From Megaustenia siamemsis (Eukaryota > Mollusca > Gastropoda > Stylommatophora > Ariophantidae), in NCBI GenBank assembly GCA_032433765.1, contig JAVIAB010000092.1, forward strand, positions 37,164,853 to 37,228,852: a stretch of DNA of 64,000 bases, in the 5' to 3' direction. Below are positions 1-10,865 of the stretch, piece after piece; within the stretch, counting starts at the first letter, position 1; every line of letters begins with the position of its first letter. The translations under genes were made by a program, and so were the position numbers. The notes under the pieces were generated by a model. It was not told the origin of the DNA and did no database searches. It worked only from the letters and a program-made list of their open reading frames with translations.

Positions 1-872
1 TGACCTAGGCATGATACGATTTTTTTGTCTGTTTGCCAAGATTCTATTTCTAGAGTGACTTTAGTTGGCCTCGTGTCAGACAATGACTCTTCTCTCTGCA
101 AATTCATTTAATAAAATTTCCACACTGCTTACTTGCGTTCACCTGATGACTAAAGGAGTACACCTCTTCATCATCTGCTCTTAAAAGGATGTTAAGTGGG
201 TGTGTCTGCATTGTGTTGGGGCTTACAGTATAACTGATATTGCGCTTTTCAGCCCAATAGATCTGACTTCAGCACAAATTTCCACAATGATGTCTCTTTA
301 AATCATAGCTCCTATTAGTTGAAATGTTTGTCGTCAGGAATTTTAACAGAATATTTTACAGCAATAAATTTCAAATAAGTCTCAACTGCTGAGGACAGTT
401 TCAGCTCATTACAATGAGAATTGAATGTAACATATAAATTATGAATCTATTCTGCGTTATTCCATTTCACTTCAGAAAACACACCTAAACATTTTCATTA
501 GAACCACTAAAAGTAGTCTAGGTTGACTATGATATCTGAACACATAAAACTATAATTTTGACATTAAAAATTAAAAGAAATGTATACTGAAATATCACTT
601 ATGAAGCCAATAACACTTTTAAAAAAATGAAATAGCATTCTTGTGAGTAAATCAATTAAAAAAAATATATTCTAGTCATATTTCCAGTAATAACATACAG
701 TGGGGGTGTATGGTAAGGTTGTTTAAATGATAACTTAAATGCTGACAAAGTTTTCAAGGTGATGGGGACATCTTTTAGATCTGATTTATCAAACATGAAT
801 ACACAAAACTTGTGTGTTCTCCCAAATGGAGGTATTTAATAATGTAGCTAGTCTTGTGTACATAGTACTAAC
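1..872. other. Intron 3' of the TRPM exon, no recognised feature
   Basis: This AT-rich sequence follows the exon donor on the minus strand, so it is the start of the next TRPM intron. I see no open frame resembling the next melastatin exon, no tandem array and no element boundary. Confidence 0.5.
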
Positions 873-1098
873 CTTGATGAGAAGGGTGAGCACATTGTCT
901 TGTCTGGTGTCTAGACTACTTAGCCTAATGTACTGAGCTTTGCTAGGGTGAGGCCCTCCTTGAAACTCTATAGTTCCATAGGCATCTGTAGTACGTTGTT
1001 CAGTATTCTTGTAAGGGTGCCATTTCTCAGGATGGTCCGGGTCCATTCTTCCCACTCCAGCTTGCACATGCCAGTGCTCTGATCGACCACATGCACAC
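873..1098 (-). CDS. TRPM: TRPM (melastatin) channel, internal exon, N-terminal homology region
   Basis: This is a coding exon of a TRPM-family cation channel, a plasma- or organelle-membrane Ca/Mg-permeable channel. It encodes part of the cytoplasmic N-terminal melastatin homology region. The minus strand is open for 75 codons after one leading base. Family hallmarks are a Cys-rich CACGR start, EKW plus a Lys/Thr-rich linker, TDAYGTIEFQGG, and a following KAQYIRLS...DTR..N.L.LLIK block. The exon is bounded by an acceptor (aactag|G, AG at 1100-1099) and a donor (AAG|GTTAGT, GT at 872-871), and it ends in phase 0. The codons immediately past the donor leave the family pattern, which supports that boundary. 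The leading G completes an Arg codon begun in the exon at 47988-47909. The next exon (expected to begin with a Trp-rich LPKLLIS-type block) was not found in 1-872 and is probably off the window. No frameshift or stop is seen. An open frame alone would be weak evidence; the motif match plus two splice sites makes this strong. Confidence 0.9.
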
Positions 1099-1100
1099 CT

Positions 1101-1631
1101 AGTTTCATCATTTTAAATAATATATGTTAAAATAAATTTATTCTATCTTTACACTACAAAAATCACACAAGTAACCCATTCAGAACAGACATATTGCAGT
1201 CAGTACATGCTACTGACTCAAAGAGACAGCCTAAGTGCCTGCGAAATGCGAGTACAACAGCAGGGCTGTGGACCCTCAGCTGACCAAGACCTAGCAGTCT
1301 TATCTCCTTGTGGTCCTCCTTATAACAGCCTGCATCAAACAGGCTGCCTAACATCGCTGTGTTCCTTGAAGTTGTGGCTCTAGTTGATATAGAAAACCTA
1401 GTATTGCAGTACATTTATGTTGGACCAGTAGTTTCCCACCACAGCCTATAATTAGATGAACTCCAACTTCTCCAGTAAAAGCCGAGAATGCCATTATGAC
1501 CAGCTTCATTCAATGAGTAAAATATCACCCTGCCTGCATCAACTCATGGCATTATAACAACAACAGTGCTCACTCAAAATAAGCGTGAGTTTGTGGACAT
1601 TAGATGCTAAAGTAACTATTTTACACAAGGT
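1101..1631. other. Intronic sequence with no recognised element
   Basis: This lies between the TRPM exon acceptor and the LINE A insertion. An 83-codon minus-strand open frame (1163-1414) is present, but it has no family signature and no splice support, so I do not call it a gene. Confidence 0.4.
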
Positions 1632-3436
1632 ATATTTTAATTACGGAGACTGTGCAAAAAGGCAAAAGAAGACTGGCTCAACCAAAGTTGTCTAGAAGTC
1701 GAAACTATGGAAAGTAAACAAAACTTAAGAGAGATGCACACAGAAATAAAGAGAATGACGAATAAAGACAAAAAAGCTGCAGGAAACGGATGCATTGCAA
1801 ACAAAGAGGGAAGAATGCTAACAGACAACAAATATATAATAAATAGATGACAAGAACATATAACAGAATTATTTCATGACGAAAGGGACAAAAGGCCAGA
1901 CATAAAATGTACATACAACTATAAAATCCTGAAATCTGAAGTAGAAAAAGCTATAAAAACAATGAAAAAGGGAAAGGCAGCAGGACCTGACAATATACAG
2001 ATAGAGATGATACAGGCTCTAGAAGAGTTTGGCATCGAAGTGATCACAGACATATGCATTGACATATACCATACAGGATACATACCAAACGATCTAAAAA
2101 CATCAACTTTCATTGCATTGCCTAAAAAGAATGGTGCAGTTGAATGCAGTGACTTCAGAACAATAAGCCTAATGAGCCAGGTAACACAAATTTTACTAAA
2201 AGTTATACAGGGAAGGATTCAGAATAAAATCAATACTGAATTAGATGAGCAACAATTTGGATTCAGGAAAAACAGTGGGACAAAAGAAGCCATATTCAGC
2301 ATAAGAACATTGATTGAAAAGTACACAGAAGAACAAACCAATATATGCCTGCTTTATAGACTACACCAAAGCTTTCGATAGAATACACCATAACCAATTC
2401 ATAGACTGCCTAAAGGATATAAATCTAGATGACACAGACATACGACTAATATGTAATTTGTACTGGGAGCAAACAGCAATAATAAGATATAACAAGGAGA
2501 ACTCTACACCCAAGGACATAAAAAGAGAAGTAAGACAAGGATGCATCCTATCACCAAGCTTGTTCAATCTATACACTGAGCAAATCTTTAAAAACATCTC
2601 AGAGATACCAGGCCTAAACATTAATGGAAAGATAACCAATAACCTAAGATATGCTGATGATACTGTTCTACTAGCAGAAATCCTAAAGACCTACAACAAT
2701 TGCTTAATGTGATAAACATAACAAGCAAAAAATATGGACTAGAAATGAATATCAAAAAGACTAAAACTATGATCATAAACAAAGAAAATTCTCAAGACCT
2801 TCAATTAAATATCACATTTGAGGGAATACATCTGGCGACAGTCCAGAGCTACAACTACCTGGGACATACTATAACCAATGAAGGAAAATGCAAAATTGAA
2901 ATAAACAAAAGAATAGGTATGGCAAAAAGTAATTTTAATGCCATGAAAAATATACTAACAACAAAACAAATATCAACAGGGCTGAAACTAAGAATGGCAA
3001 AATGTTACATCTTCTCAATATTCCTGTATAGGTGCAGAGACATGGACATTAGACAAGAAAACAGAACAGAAAATTGAAGCCTTTGAATGTGGATTTATAG
3101 AAGAATAGGTAGAATTGGATGGAAACAAAAGACAACAAACGATGAAGTTTTAAAAAACTGAAAATAAAAAAGAGAACTACTAAATACAATTAAGACAAGA
3201 CAAATGAAATTTTTGGGGCATGTTAAAAGACACAACAGCCTACTAAAAGTAATATTGGAAGGGAAAATACAAGGTAAAAGAGGCAGAGGCAGACCAAGAC
3301 TAACATGGACGAGTAACATCAAAAGATGGACCATGACAGCCTGCACCATCAAAGCAAGAAACAGAGTAGAATGGCGATCCATGGTAGCCAACCTTCGTTG
3401 CGGAGAAAGCACTCGATGATGATGATATTTTAATTA
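1632..3436 (+). mobile_element. RTE/BovB-like LINE, copy A, 5'-truncated, with target duplication
   Basis: This non-LTR retrotransposon starts inside the endonuclease-RT linker and keeps the reverse transcriptase and C-terminal region. Visible RT motifs are AAGPDNIQIEMI (from about 1977), the FIDYTKAFDR catalytic block near 2355, RQGCILSPSLFNLY near 2530, and an intact YADD box in LRYADDTVLLAE near 2644. Further on are YLGHTIT near 2860, FLGHVKRHNSLLKVILEGK near 3210, and a terminal W-rich REW-type block near 3360. Frame changes near 2350 and 2690 and stops near 3076-3200 make it a pseudogene. The 3' end is GATGATGAT, the short-repeat tail typical of RTE elements. The body (1644-3424) is flanked by a perfect 12-bp duplication, ATATTTTAATTA (1632-1643 and 3425-3436), so this is a genuine 5'-truncated insertion. 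It is homologous to copies B (54.0 kb) and C (8.2 kb). Confidence 0.9.
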
Positions 3437-3483
3437 GTGCCAACTGCAGCCTTATATCTTTGAGTTGATACAATACAATACAA

Positions 3484-3842
3484 TACAAATGAAATGTGTT
3501 AGATGAATGACATGAAACAGTCTGAGAGATAAGATCAGAAATGAAGAACTGAGAAATAAGCTAGGAATAGCTCTCGCCATAGAATATGCAAAGAAGCAAC
3601 CGATAAAATGGTTTGTCACGTGACACGGCAGAGTATTCAAAACACAACACAACGAGCCCTCATTTTAAGCGTTGCGAGAATACCAGACCCAAGGGTCGAC
3701 CACGAAATTATGAATCGATGGAATATTAGAAGCATTAGAAGGCATAACAGCAGCAGAGGTGAACAGAAGAGCAAGTGACCGCAAATTATATCTCCCCTCA
3801 ACGCTGAAAGGCAAATGAGGAAGGAAAGAAGAAGAAGAATGG
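3484..3842 (+). mobile_element. LINE-G 3' end fragment
   Basis: This fragment closely matches three other stretches of the window (20.8-21.2 kb plus; 17.2-17.5 and 60.0-60.3 kb minus). The shared coding remnant contains SLRDKIRNEELRNK, a run with RVDQ/GRPRKRW-like residues, a GILEALG(N)ITAAA block, and a final DRKLYL(P)S.LKGK before a stop. It looks like the C-terminal end of a LINE reverse transcriptase ORF. It ends in a GAA-rich tail (AAGAAGAAGAA). This copy has several stops and begins just downstream of LINE A. Confidence 0.75.
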
Positions 3843-4654
3843 TAAATAATCTGGCTGGTACTTTTTGCCATCAACTTTTTGTTAACGCTTATCTCTTCAA
3901 ACTATTCTATTCTATTCATGGAATCAGCTTCACTGCAGTCGAGGCATCCCCATACCCTCGCCACCGCACGTCTCAGCATTTGTCTCTTCAAGCATTCCCA
4001 TGTAAACAACACCGCAATGATAAACAGTGATCAAAACACAAATAATAATATTATGTGATGAGGTGTTCTTTCACGAACGATCCATTCAGGCTTGCCTCGA
4101 GCCAAACTCGTAAAGTGAGGAAAACATTGCTCACCACCTGGAAAGCCTGCCATTCCCTAGTTCTTGCATAGTGTTTTTTTTTTTAATAGTTCTGCGCAGT
4201 CTCTTTCGGTCTTGCTATAAATATGTTCTGACTGTGTCAATATTTATTACTTGCGCATCTAGTGTACAATCATGTTTCACCTAGTCTTAATATGTCATGA
4301 GCATTAAGTATTTTCTTATCAAAGGTCAGGCTCGATACCTATTGACAAATTCTAGCTTCAAACAGCCTTAATTTTGAAATAGGCAGTGTAACTTGCTTGT
4401 CATTGACAAAAAAAGGACACTAACAGTAATACCATGTTCTCCAAAAGTCTGATGATGTTGAAGGGAACCCTTTCTTTATTTCCTTTCTCATCAACCGCAT
4501 CAATCCATATGTAGGTTACCAAACGCTTTTGTCGAAATTATGAATATTGAATTCTGGATGGAATTCTGGAACAAAGCCCAACGGCCAAGATCTAAATTTG
4601 CAGAATTTCGTTCATTCTCAACGGCGACCGTTATCGTTTAGCTTTTACTAGCAC
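3843..4654. other. Intronic sequence with no recognised element
   Basis: AT-rich sequence between the LINE-G fragment and the 27-bp tandem repeat. Short open frames only; no motif or repeat structure seen. Confidence 0.4.
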
Positions 4655-4656
4655 AA

Positions 4657-4789
4657 TGTTTCACCAGACAAGTTGTAATGGATTGTTTCACCAGACAAGT
4701 TGTAACCGATTGTTTCACCAGACAATTTGTAACCGTTTGTTTCACCAGACTAGTTGTAACAGATTGTTTCACCAGACAAGTTGTAACCT
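4657..4789 (+). repeat. 27-bp minisatellite, five units
   Basis: Five tandem units of about 27 bp share a core gtttcaccagacaagttgta followed by a variable ATGGATT/ACCGATT-type spacer. Units differ by one to three bases. The array sits just upstream of the first recognisable sequence of LINE D and may mark its 5' end, but I cannot show it belongs to that element. Confidence 0.85.
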
Positions 4790-4799
4790 TAAATTAACT

Positions 4800-7700
4800 A
4801 AATTAGTAAACAACCATGCGTCCACTAACGCAGGAGGAGATCAACACCTTCTTTGACCTTCTTTGCGAAAGCTCTGATTAACTAATTACTACATCAAGCT
4901 TGGGCAGATGGTGCTCGTAAACCTGAGAGGGCCGACCATCTAAGGGCAGAATCCTCCTACAAAAAAGACAATCTGCTGCCTTGCAGGAAGATTGGGGACA
5001 ATCAAAAGCTAAGGAAAGCAAACCTGAATAAAATGCTGGATGAAATCGGAAGCACTGGACCACTGGCGCAGAACACAGTGCAACGTTTTAACAAGTAATC
5101 AATCAGACTGGATCTAACAGACTCTAATTATGATAGAAACTACCGCTGACCGGAAAGGCTTCAAGAAACAGCTGAATATAATACACTGGAATGCGGAGGG
5201 CATATACCACAAAAAACAAGCTCTAACAATCAGACTAGCAGAGGAGGAGATAGATGTTGCCTGCATCCAGGAAACTCATCTTAATCCTCAGCACAGATTT
5301 ATGATCAGGGGCTACCAAACATTTAGACAAGACAGGGAAGGTCACAAGGGTGGAATTCTTATACTTATTAAAATTCCATCCGAGCAAAACTGATAGATGT
5401 AGTCACAAACGGAGAGGCAGAGATCATTGGTACAGACCTATACATTAACTCCGCTAGTATAAGGATACTTAATATATACTGTCCAAATGACAAATTACTG
5501 AAGCTGGAGTCAATGGAAATAGCACCATCAAATTGTCTGGTAGTAGGAGACTTTAACAGCCACTCTGAAAGATGGGGATATAAGGAGTCCAATGTTCAAG
5601 GTGAAGAAGTGGAAGAATGGGAATTAGACAACCTATTCCTCATAAACTCTAGGGAGCACCCCCCCCCCCCCCCACCCCCCACAACTTCTACTCAAGAAGA
5701 TGGAAAACAACTTCCACTCCCGACATAGCATTTGCAACTGGAGACATATCTATCAAAATAACCAGAAAAGTGCTGAACCAACTTGGAGATAGTGATTTTT
5801 CAGTGGCTCTTGCTCACAAACAGGAGTTGCAAATACCTCTTCCCTGCTGGAACTATAAGAGAGCAGATTGGGCAAAGTTTGCAAGGCTCACTGATGCATA
5901 TACTGCGCCTATCAACACCCACGAAAAGGAGGTCAATGATAGAGCGGTTAACAAATGGAATCCTGAGAGCTGCTGAAGAATCCATTCCTAGAGGAGCAAG
6001 AAGAAACTACAAGCCATACTGGAGCAAGGAGATACAAAAGACTAGAAGAGGAACTGGACTCTGCCAGAGAACTAGCTGAAACATCACACAGCACAGAGAG
6101 CAACATTGCCTACAAAGCAGCCTCGGCCAATTACAGACGTGAGGTCATGATATCATCAAGACAGAGCTGGATAGACAAAACAGAGAGCCTTAATCTAGAC
6201 AAAAATGGTCATAAACTATGGAAACTTGCGAAAGCTCTGAGCGACGAAAACAACTGCCGACCTCCAATATCATTAACACACAATCAGAACATCCTCACAG
6301 GCAAAAGGACAGCAAATCTACTGATATAGACTTACAAAAACATTAGTAGAATAAACATTCCAATAGACAAACAGTAAGCTGCAGGACGGGAAAACCAAGA
6401 TGCAAAACACATGCCTTTAGCACCAGAAGAGCATCAGACGACCATCTTTACCCCTACTGAATTAGATGTTGCCCTCAAAGGATTGAAGCTCAAAAGTTCC
6501 CCTGGTAAAGATGGAATCTCCAACGAAATGCTCCTAAATCTGGGACAGAAAGCCAAGAGCCAGCTTCTAAGGATATTAAATGCTAGCTGGAAGAGAGGTC
6601 ATGTGCCGGCAATCTGGAAAGAAGCTATTATGGTGCCCATCCTCAAGTGTGGAAAAGACCCACTAGACCCAAGTGGCTATAGACCAATAAGCCTACTGAG
6701 CTGCTTGAGTAAACTCATGGAAAGGCTGGTTAACAGAAGACATGTGGCATTTGGAGACAAAACAACAAATCGTACCACAACAAAGTGGCTTTCGTCAGCA
6801 CAGATCAACTGAAGACCTGGTCACCTACATTGCACAGGAAATAGAGATGCTCTACAAGAAAAGAAACACACTGGCAGTGTGGGTCGACATGGAGAGGGCT
6901 TTTGGTGGGGTTTGGTGAGAGGGTTTAAAGAGCGGGTTTTTTAGACTTGGCATTAGGGTCGTTTATTCAATTGGGTCTCTCGGTACCTTCAGGATAGAAC
7001 GGCCAGAGTACAGGTTCAAGGTCAACTAAGTAAGAAGGTTTCTATCGAACGGGTTGTCCCACGGGGCGGAGTCTTGTCCCCGGCACTCTTTTTAATTTTC
7101 ATGAATGACATCGTAATGGACATTCCACCCAGAATGCACTCGGCAATGTACGGAAATGATCTGGCGTTATGGACTCGCGAGGAAAGTATGTCGGTGGCTG
7201 GACCCAGGATGCAGGATGCCCTAGGTGAACTTGAAAAATGGACGAACACCTGGTTCTTACCAATCAACGAAAAAAAAAAACTACATATGCAATTTCAGCC
7301 TATCAAGAAACACACTCTCTGCAAACTTGAAGACAAAAGACCATACACTCCCTGTTGACCAACCCAACATATCTTGACGTCACCGTGAATCGCAGAATGA
7401 TTTGGAAAAATCAGATAGACAGAGCAAGGAAAAAAGCCAGAAAAAAACAGAACAAATATTATGAAGAAATTGGCAGGAACGGACTGGGGGGCAGACAGCA
7501 ATATTTTGAAAAGACTATAGGGGGGGGGGGGGAAAGAGGTCGGACCAGTTCTGGAGTATGGAGTCACAGCCTGGGCTATGGCTTCCAAATCACACCTTAG
7601 CAAAATTAACAGAACACAGAACCAAGCTGCCCGTGTCATCACTGGTGCTATGAAATCTGCACCTATCGAGATTCTAGAAACAGTAACAGGTTTACAACCC

Positions 7701-8150
7701 TTGGATGACAGACGGGTCACTGGGGTATTGCAACAGGCGGAGAAATATAGAAGGCTCCTTGGCCATCCCATGCACCAAAGAATAACTGGTCCAGAATTGT
7801 ACGACTGGGGAGGAGCAACTTCGCTGCAATTGCCAGTGAACTAACTACTGGAGACCCAGTGCTTTCCCAGGCGATATCGAAACCCTTGGGTCCATCTGAT
7901 ATGTCTCCTCATGGAAAGCATAAAATACCAGAGCTTAAGGAGGGTATAACAGGGGTCGTGAAAAAAAGCACCCAATCAGACACAGAAATAAAACAAGTAG
8001 CAGAAAACACATATACGATACCTACCCACAGGACTCTTGGTCCCACATATACACAGATGGCTCTGCTACAAATACCACCAGAAATGGAGGGTGGGGGGTG
8101 GGGGATGTGTTCTTGACGCTGAATAAACAGGACGAGATCACCAAGTCAAT
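4800..8150 (+). mobile_element. Nimb/I-like LINE D, 5' part (endonuclease, RT, start of RNase H), decayed
   Basis: This is a long, multiply frameshifted non-LTR retrotransposon. Region 4810-5100 may be remnant ORF1. An APE-type endonuclease follows: LNIIHWNAEGIYHKKQAL and CIQETHL (5175-5290), then GDFNSHSERWGY (5542-5580). RT motifs are LKSSPGKDGISNEML (6490-6535), GYRPISLLSCLSKLMERL (6674-6730), a PRGGVLSPALFLIFMND stretch (7050-7110), and the active-site box, which reads YGND near 7150 instead of YADD and so lacks a catalytic Asp. A thumb/C-terminal block includes WATASKSHLSKINRTQNQAA-like sequence (7570-7640) and LQPLDDRRVTG (7693-7725). The start of an RNase H domain, HIYTDGSA, is at about 8042-8065. 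The RNase H plus this RT type point to the I supergroup (Nimb-like). The element is interrupted at 8150 by LINE C and resumes at 9074. Confidence 0.85.
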
Positions 8151-9073
8151 CATCATCATTGAGTGCCGTCTCCGCAACGAAGGTTGGCTACCATGGAGCG
8201 CCATTTTGCTCTATCTCTTGCTTTGATGGTGCAGGTTGTCATCGGTGATTTGTCCATCTTTTGATGTTACTCGTCCATGTTAATCTTGGTCTGCCTCTGC
8301 CTCTTTTACCTTGTATTTTCCCTCCAGGATCACTTTCAGTAGGCTGTTGTGTCTTTTAACATGGCCTAAGAATCGCATTTGTCTTGTTCTAATTGTGTTC
8401 AGAAGTTCTCTTTCATTTTTAGTTGTTTTAAGACTTTGTCATTGTTTTCTTTTCCTTCCATCCAATTCTACCTATTCTTCTATATATCCACATTCCAAAG
8501 GCTTCAATTCTCTGTTCTGTTTTTGTCTAATGTCCATGTTTCAGCACATATAGGAATATTGAGAAGATGTAACATTTTGCTATTCTTAGTTTAGCTCTGG
8601 TGTTATTGTTTTGATGTTAGTATGCCTTCATGACATTAAAATTACTTTTTGCCATTCCTATTCTTTTGTTTATTTCAGTTGTACATTTTCCATCACTGGT
8701 TATAGTATGTCCAAGGTAGTTATAGTTCTGAACTGTCTCAAGGTCTATTCCTTCAATTTTGATATCCACTTGTGGGTTTTGAGTATTTCTTGTTTATGAT
8801 CATAGTTTTAGTCTTTTGATATTCATATCTAGTCCATATTTTTTGCTTGTCGTGTTTATTTCATTAAGTAATTGTTGTAGGTCTTTAGGATTTTCTGCTA
8901 GTAGTACAGTATCGTCAGCATATCTTAGGTTATTGATTATCTTTCCATTAATTGTAGGCCTGGCATCTCTATGATGTTTTTAAGATTTGCTCAGTGTATA
9001 GATTGAACAAGCTTGGTGATAGGATGCATCCTTGTCTTACTCCTCTTTTTATATCAAGGGTGTAGAGAACTCT
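8151..9073 (-). mobile_element. RTE-like LINE copy C, inserted inverted into LINE D
   Basis: Read on the minus strand, this is the 3' third of the same RTE family as copies A and B. It starts within the block before RQGCILSP (around 9060-9010), passes the YADD region (about 8920) and the YLGH and GHVKRH regions, and ends with the CGE..T(Q) terminus and a GATGATGAT tail at 8151. It is flanked by a perfect 11-bp duplication ACCAAGTCAAT (8140-8150 and 9074-9084). On either side, LINE D coding sequence continues in one frame (DEITKSI ... IATGKFS), so the pre-insertion site can be read directly. The copy is 5'-truncated and carries stops. Confidence 0.93.
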
Positions 9074-9190
9074 ACCAAGTCAATAGCTACTGGAAAATTC
9101 TCAAACAACTTTAAAGCAGAAACTGACGCCATCGGAGATGCTGCAACACTGACCGCCTGACAAGACGAAAAAGAGCCATATATATATCTA
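9074..9190 (+). mobile_element. LINE D, 3' remainder (RNase H core) after the LINE C insertion
   Basis: Beyond LINE C, the RNase H frame of LINE D resumes: KSIATGKFSNNFKAETDAIGDAA, including the NFKAE block that holds the second catalytic carboxylate of LINE RNase H domains. It stops after about 26 codons. The following bases (cgcctgacaagacgaaaa, then gccata and TA/TATC repeats) match the 3' end of LINE J at about 14.23-14.26 kb, so the tail may have been gained by recombination or shared between families. Confidence 0.8.
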
Positions 9191-9526
9191 TATCTATATC
9201 TGTACTTCTGAACATTAATTGATGCCATCTTCATTTTGACATTCAACGTGACAACATGGTACAGGTTTGTAGTAAGTCTACTAGACATCTATACTGTCCG
9301 AATATTTGAATTTGAAAAGGGGGGGGGGGGGAAGTGAGAGAGAGAAGGCGTGGATTCAGTGATGTGTGATCAAAGTAGTACTGTGGTGGGTACGGTATCT
9401 CTTTTTCTCTCTCCATTTCCCCCATTTTACTGCAAGGACAAACATGAATAGCTTCATCGTAATTATACAAATAAGGACACGGACTGCAAGCTTTAAAGAT
9501 AAATATTCATGGTACAAAGAAAAGCC
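9191..9526. other. TA/TATC repeats then unrecognised sequence
   Basis: A short TATATC run (9178-9205) is followed by unremarkable sequence with a homopolymer G tract near 9318-9331. I see no gene or element in it. Confidence 0.4.
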
Positions 9527-9530
9527 AAAT

Positions 9531-9642
9531 GCAGTAGTAGTAGTAGTAGTAGTAATTGTTGTTGCAATAGTAGTAGTTGTTGTTGTGTTGTTGTTGTAGT
9601 AGTAGCCGAAGCAGCAGCAGTAGTAGTAGTAGTTGTTGTTGC

Positions 9643-9684
<42 letters not shown>
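9531..9684. repeat. Trinucleotide array of TAG/GTA and GTT units
   Basis: About 150 bp of alternating (TAG)n and (TTG)n trinucleotides with a short GCAGCAGCAG island near 9613. It gives long low-complexity open frames (poly-Val, poly-Ser, poly-Thr) on both strands, which are not genes. Confidence 0.95.
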
Positions 9685-9685
<1 letters not shown>

Positions 9686-9689
9686 AAGG

Positions 9690-10570
9690 TAGTAAAATTT
9701 AAATACGATTTGTAAGTCGTAATAAGAGCAAGCAACCTGATGGCGGACTCCTCATAGAGTGTCTAAAAGAAATTTCAGTTTTACATGACTTCCAGGAAAA
9801 TCCATAAACCGGTGTACCACTCAATATGTCACGATAACATCATTATAGGTCAATAAACGCTGAATCGATGAGGCACAGAGAAATGAATCAACACGATATG
9901 ACCAGCTTTCTGCTCTGACAGTACGAGTCCCATTTGTGACAGGGGATTATATAGACCAGAATTGATCTTTTCATTCTGTTTCGTACACACATGAGTGAGG
10001 CAACCGAAACTTATGCCATAATTATTATTAAACCGTGTCATACAGTTTGTTGAGCTACGAAGATGTGAAACAGTTCGTAAAATCCAAAAGTGTTGATTTG
10101 TGACTCAAAATCGACCAGCTATTGCTTAGATTACTTCAGTGGTGATCAAACTGTTGAAGTTTTTGTATAGAAGCCAATTTCGCCGCTGACCAGGCAACTC
10201 AGGAGAGTATAACATTTTGTCTCATCCTCTCCTGTGTAAGCCTTAGAAGCAATGCAGCAGGAGGTCGACGCCTGGGAGTCATGACCCAGGCGGAACCACC
10301 TCCCCTAGAGTGTCAAGAAGCTAAAGGGGCGAAACACTTGCTCGACGGGGGTGTGGGGGTGTCTTCTTCTGATGATTAGATTGCCTCCTGCTGCGAAGCT
10401 CTGTACAAAGAGTTTCTTACTACAATTAAGACAACCTAATAGATTATTTCATGTAACTAGAGTCAGACAATGTACGCAAGCTGCACTGACAATTTTCTCT
10501 CCCCCTCCCCTAAATTTGAAAAAAGGTAACAACTCAACCTACTACATAACTGGGTGGTATATTTTACATT
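9690..10570. other. Intronic sequence, with one GC-richer unexplained block
   Basis: No gene is seen. Positions 10240-10350 are distinctly GC-richer than their surroundings and read like a decayed element end (gcctgggagtcatgacccag...), with no identified family. Confidence 0.4.
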
Positions 10571-10865
10571 CGCAGTACGCCTCAGTGGCTGAGTAGCTAG
10601 TGCGCTAGCTACTGATCACGGGGGTTTTGGTTCAAATTCCTGGCATGACTAATTTTTTTCGGAACGAGAAGACTTCTGGGTTCATCCAAACACTAACATT
10701 GGGTACCAGAGATAATTATAGGAGGTAAAGGTAGGTCTGGTGTGTTTCTGACCACATGCCAAAAATATGCCATTGATTATTATAAATATGGGCACTAATA
10801 CTATATTCCCCCCTACGCAATTAGGCGTGGAAGGAACCATATAAGCAGTCTTTATATAATCCATT
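10571..10865 (+). mobile_element. Divergent tRNA-headed SINE, type 2
   Basis: The head has RNA polymerase III promoter elements: an A-box-like TGGCTGAGTAG near 10587 and a B-box-like GGTTCAAATTCC near 10629. The rest parallels the type-1 SINE of this window: a ...TGACCACAT...CCAAAAAT segment, then ATGGGCACTAATACTATATT..CCC, then CTACGCAATTAGGCGTGG. Those three blocks match type 1's CCGACCACATTACCCCAAAAATC, ATGGTCACTAACACCATATTTCCC and TACGCCACTTGGCGTG. The head differs, so this is a related family or an old subfamily. No clear target duplication was found. Confidence 0.7.

Noticed and set aside
1163..1414. 83-codon minus-strand frame next to the TRPM exon
   Set aside because: No recognised motif, no splice signals that join it to the TRPM frame, and the TRPM protein leaves no gap for it.
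3095..3652. Leu/Phe-rich minus-strand frames
   Set aside because: Shadows of the LINE A and LINE-G plus-strand coding sequence.
9205..9240. A short INVQK-like match to LINE J on the minus strand
   Set aside because: Only about 16 bp are shared and it is oppositely oriented to the shared 3' tail; could be chance.
9493..9735. Poly-Thr and poly-Val/Ser frames
   Set aside because: Trinucleotide array.
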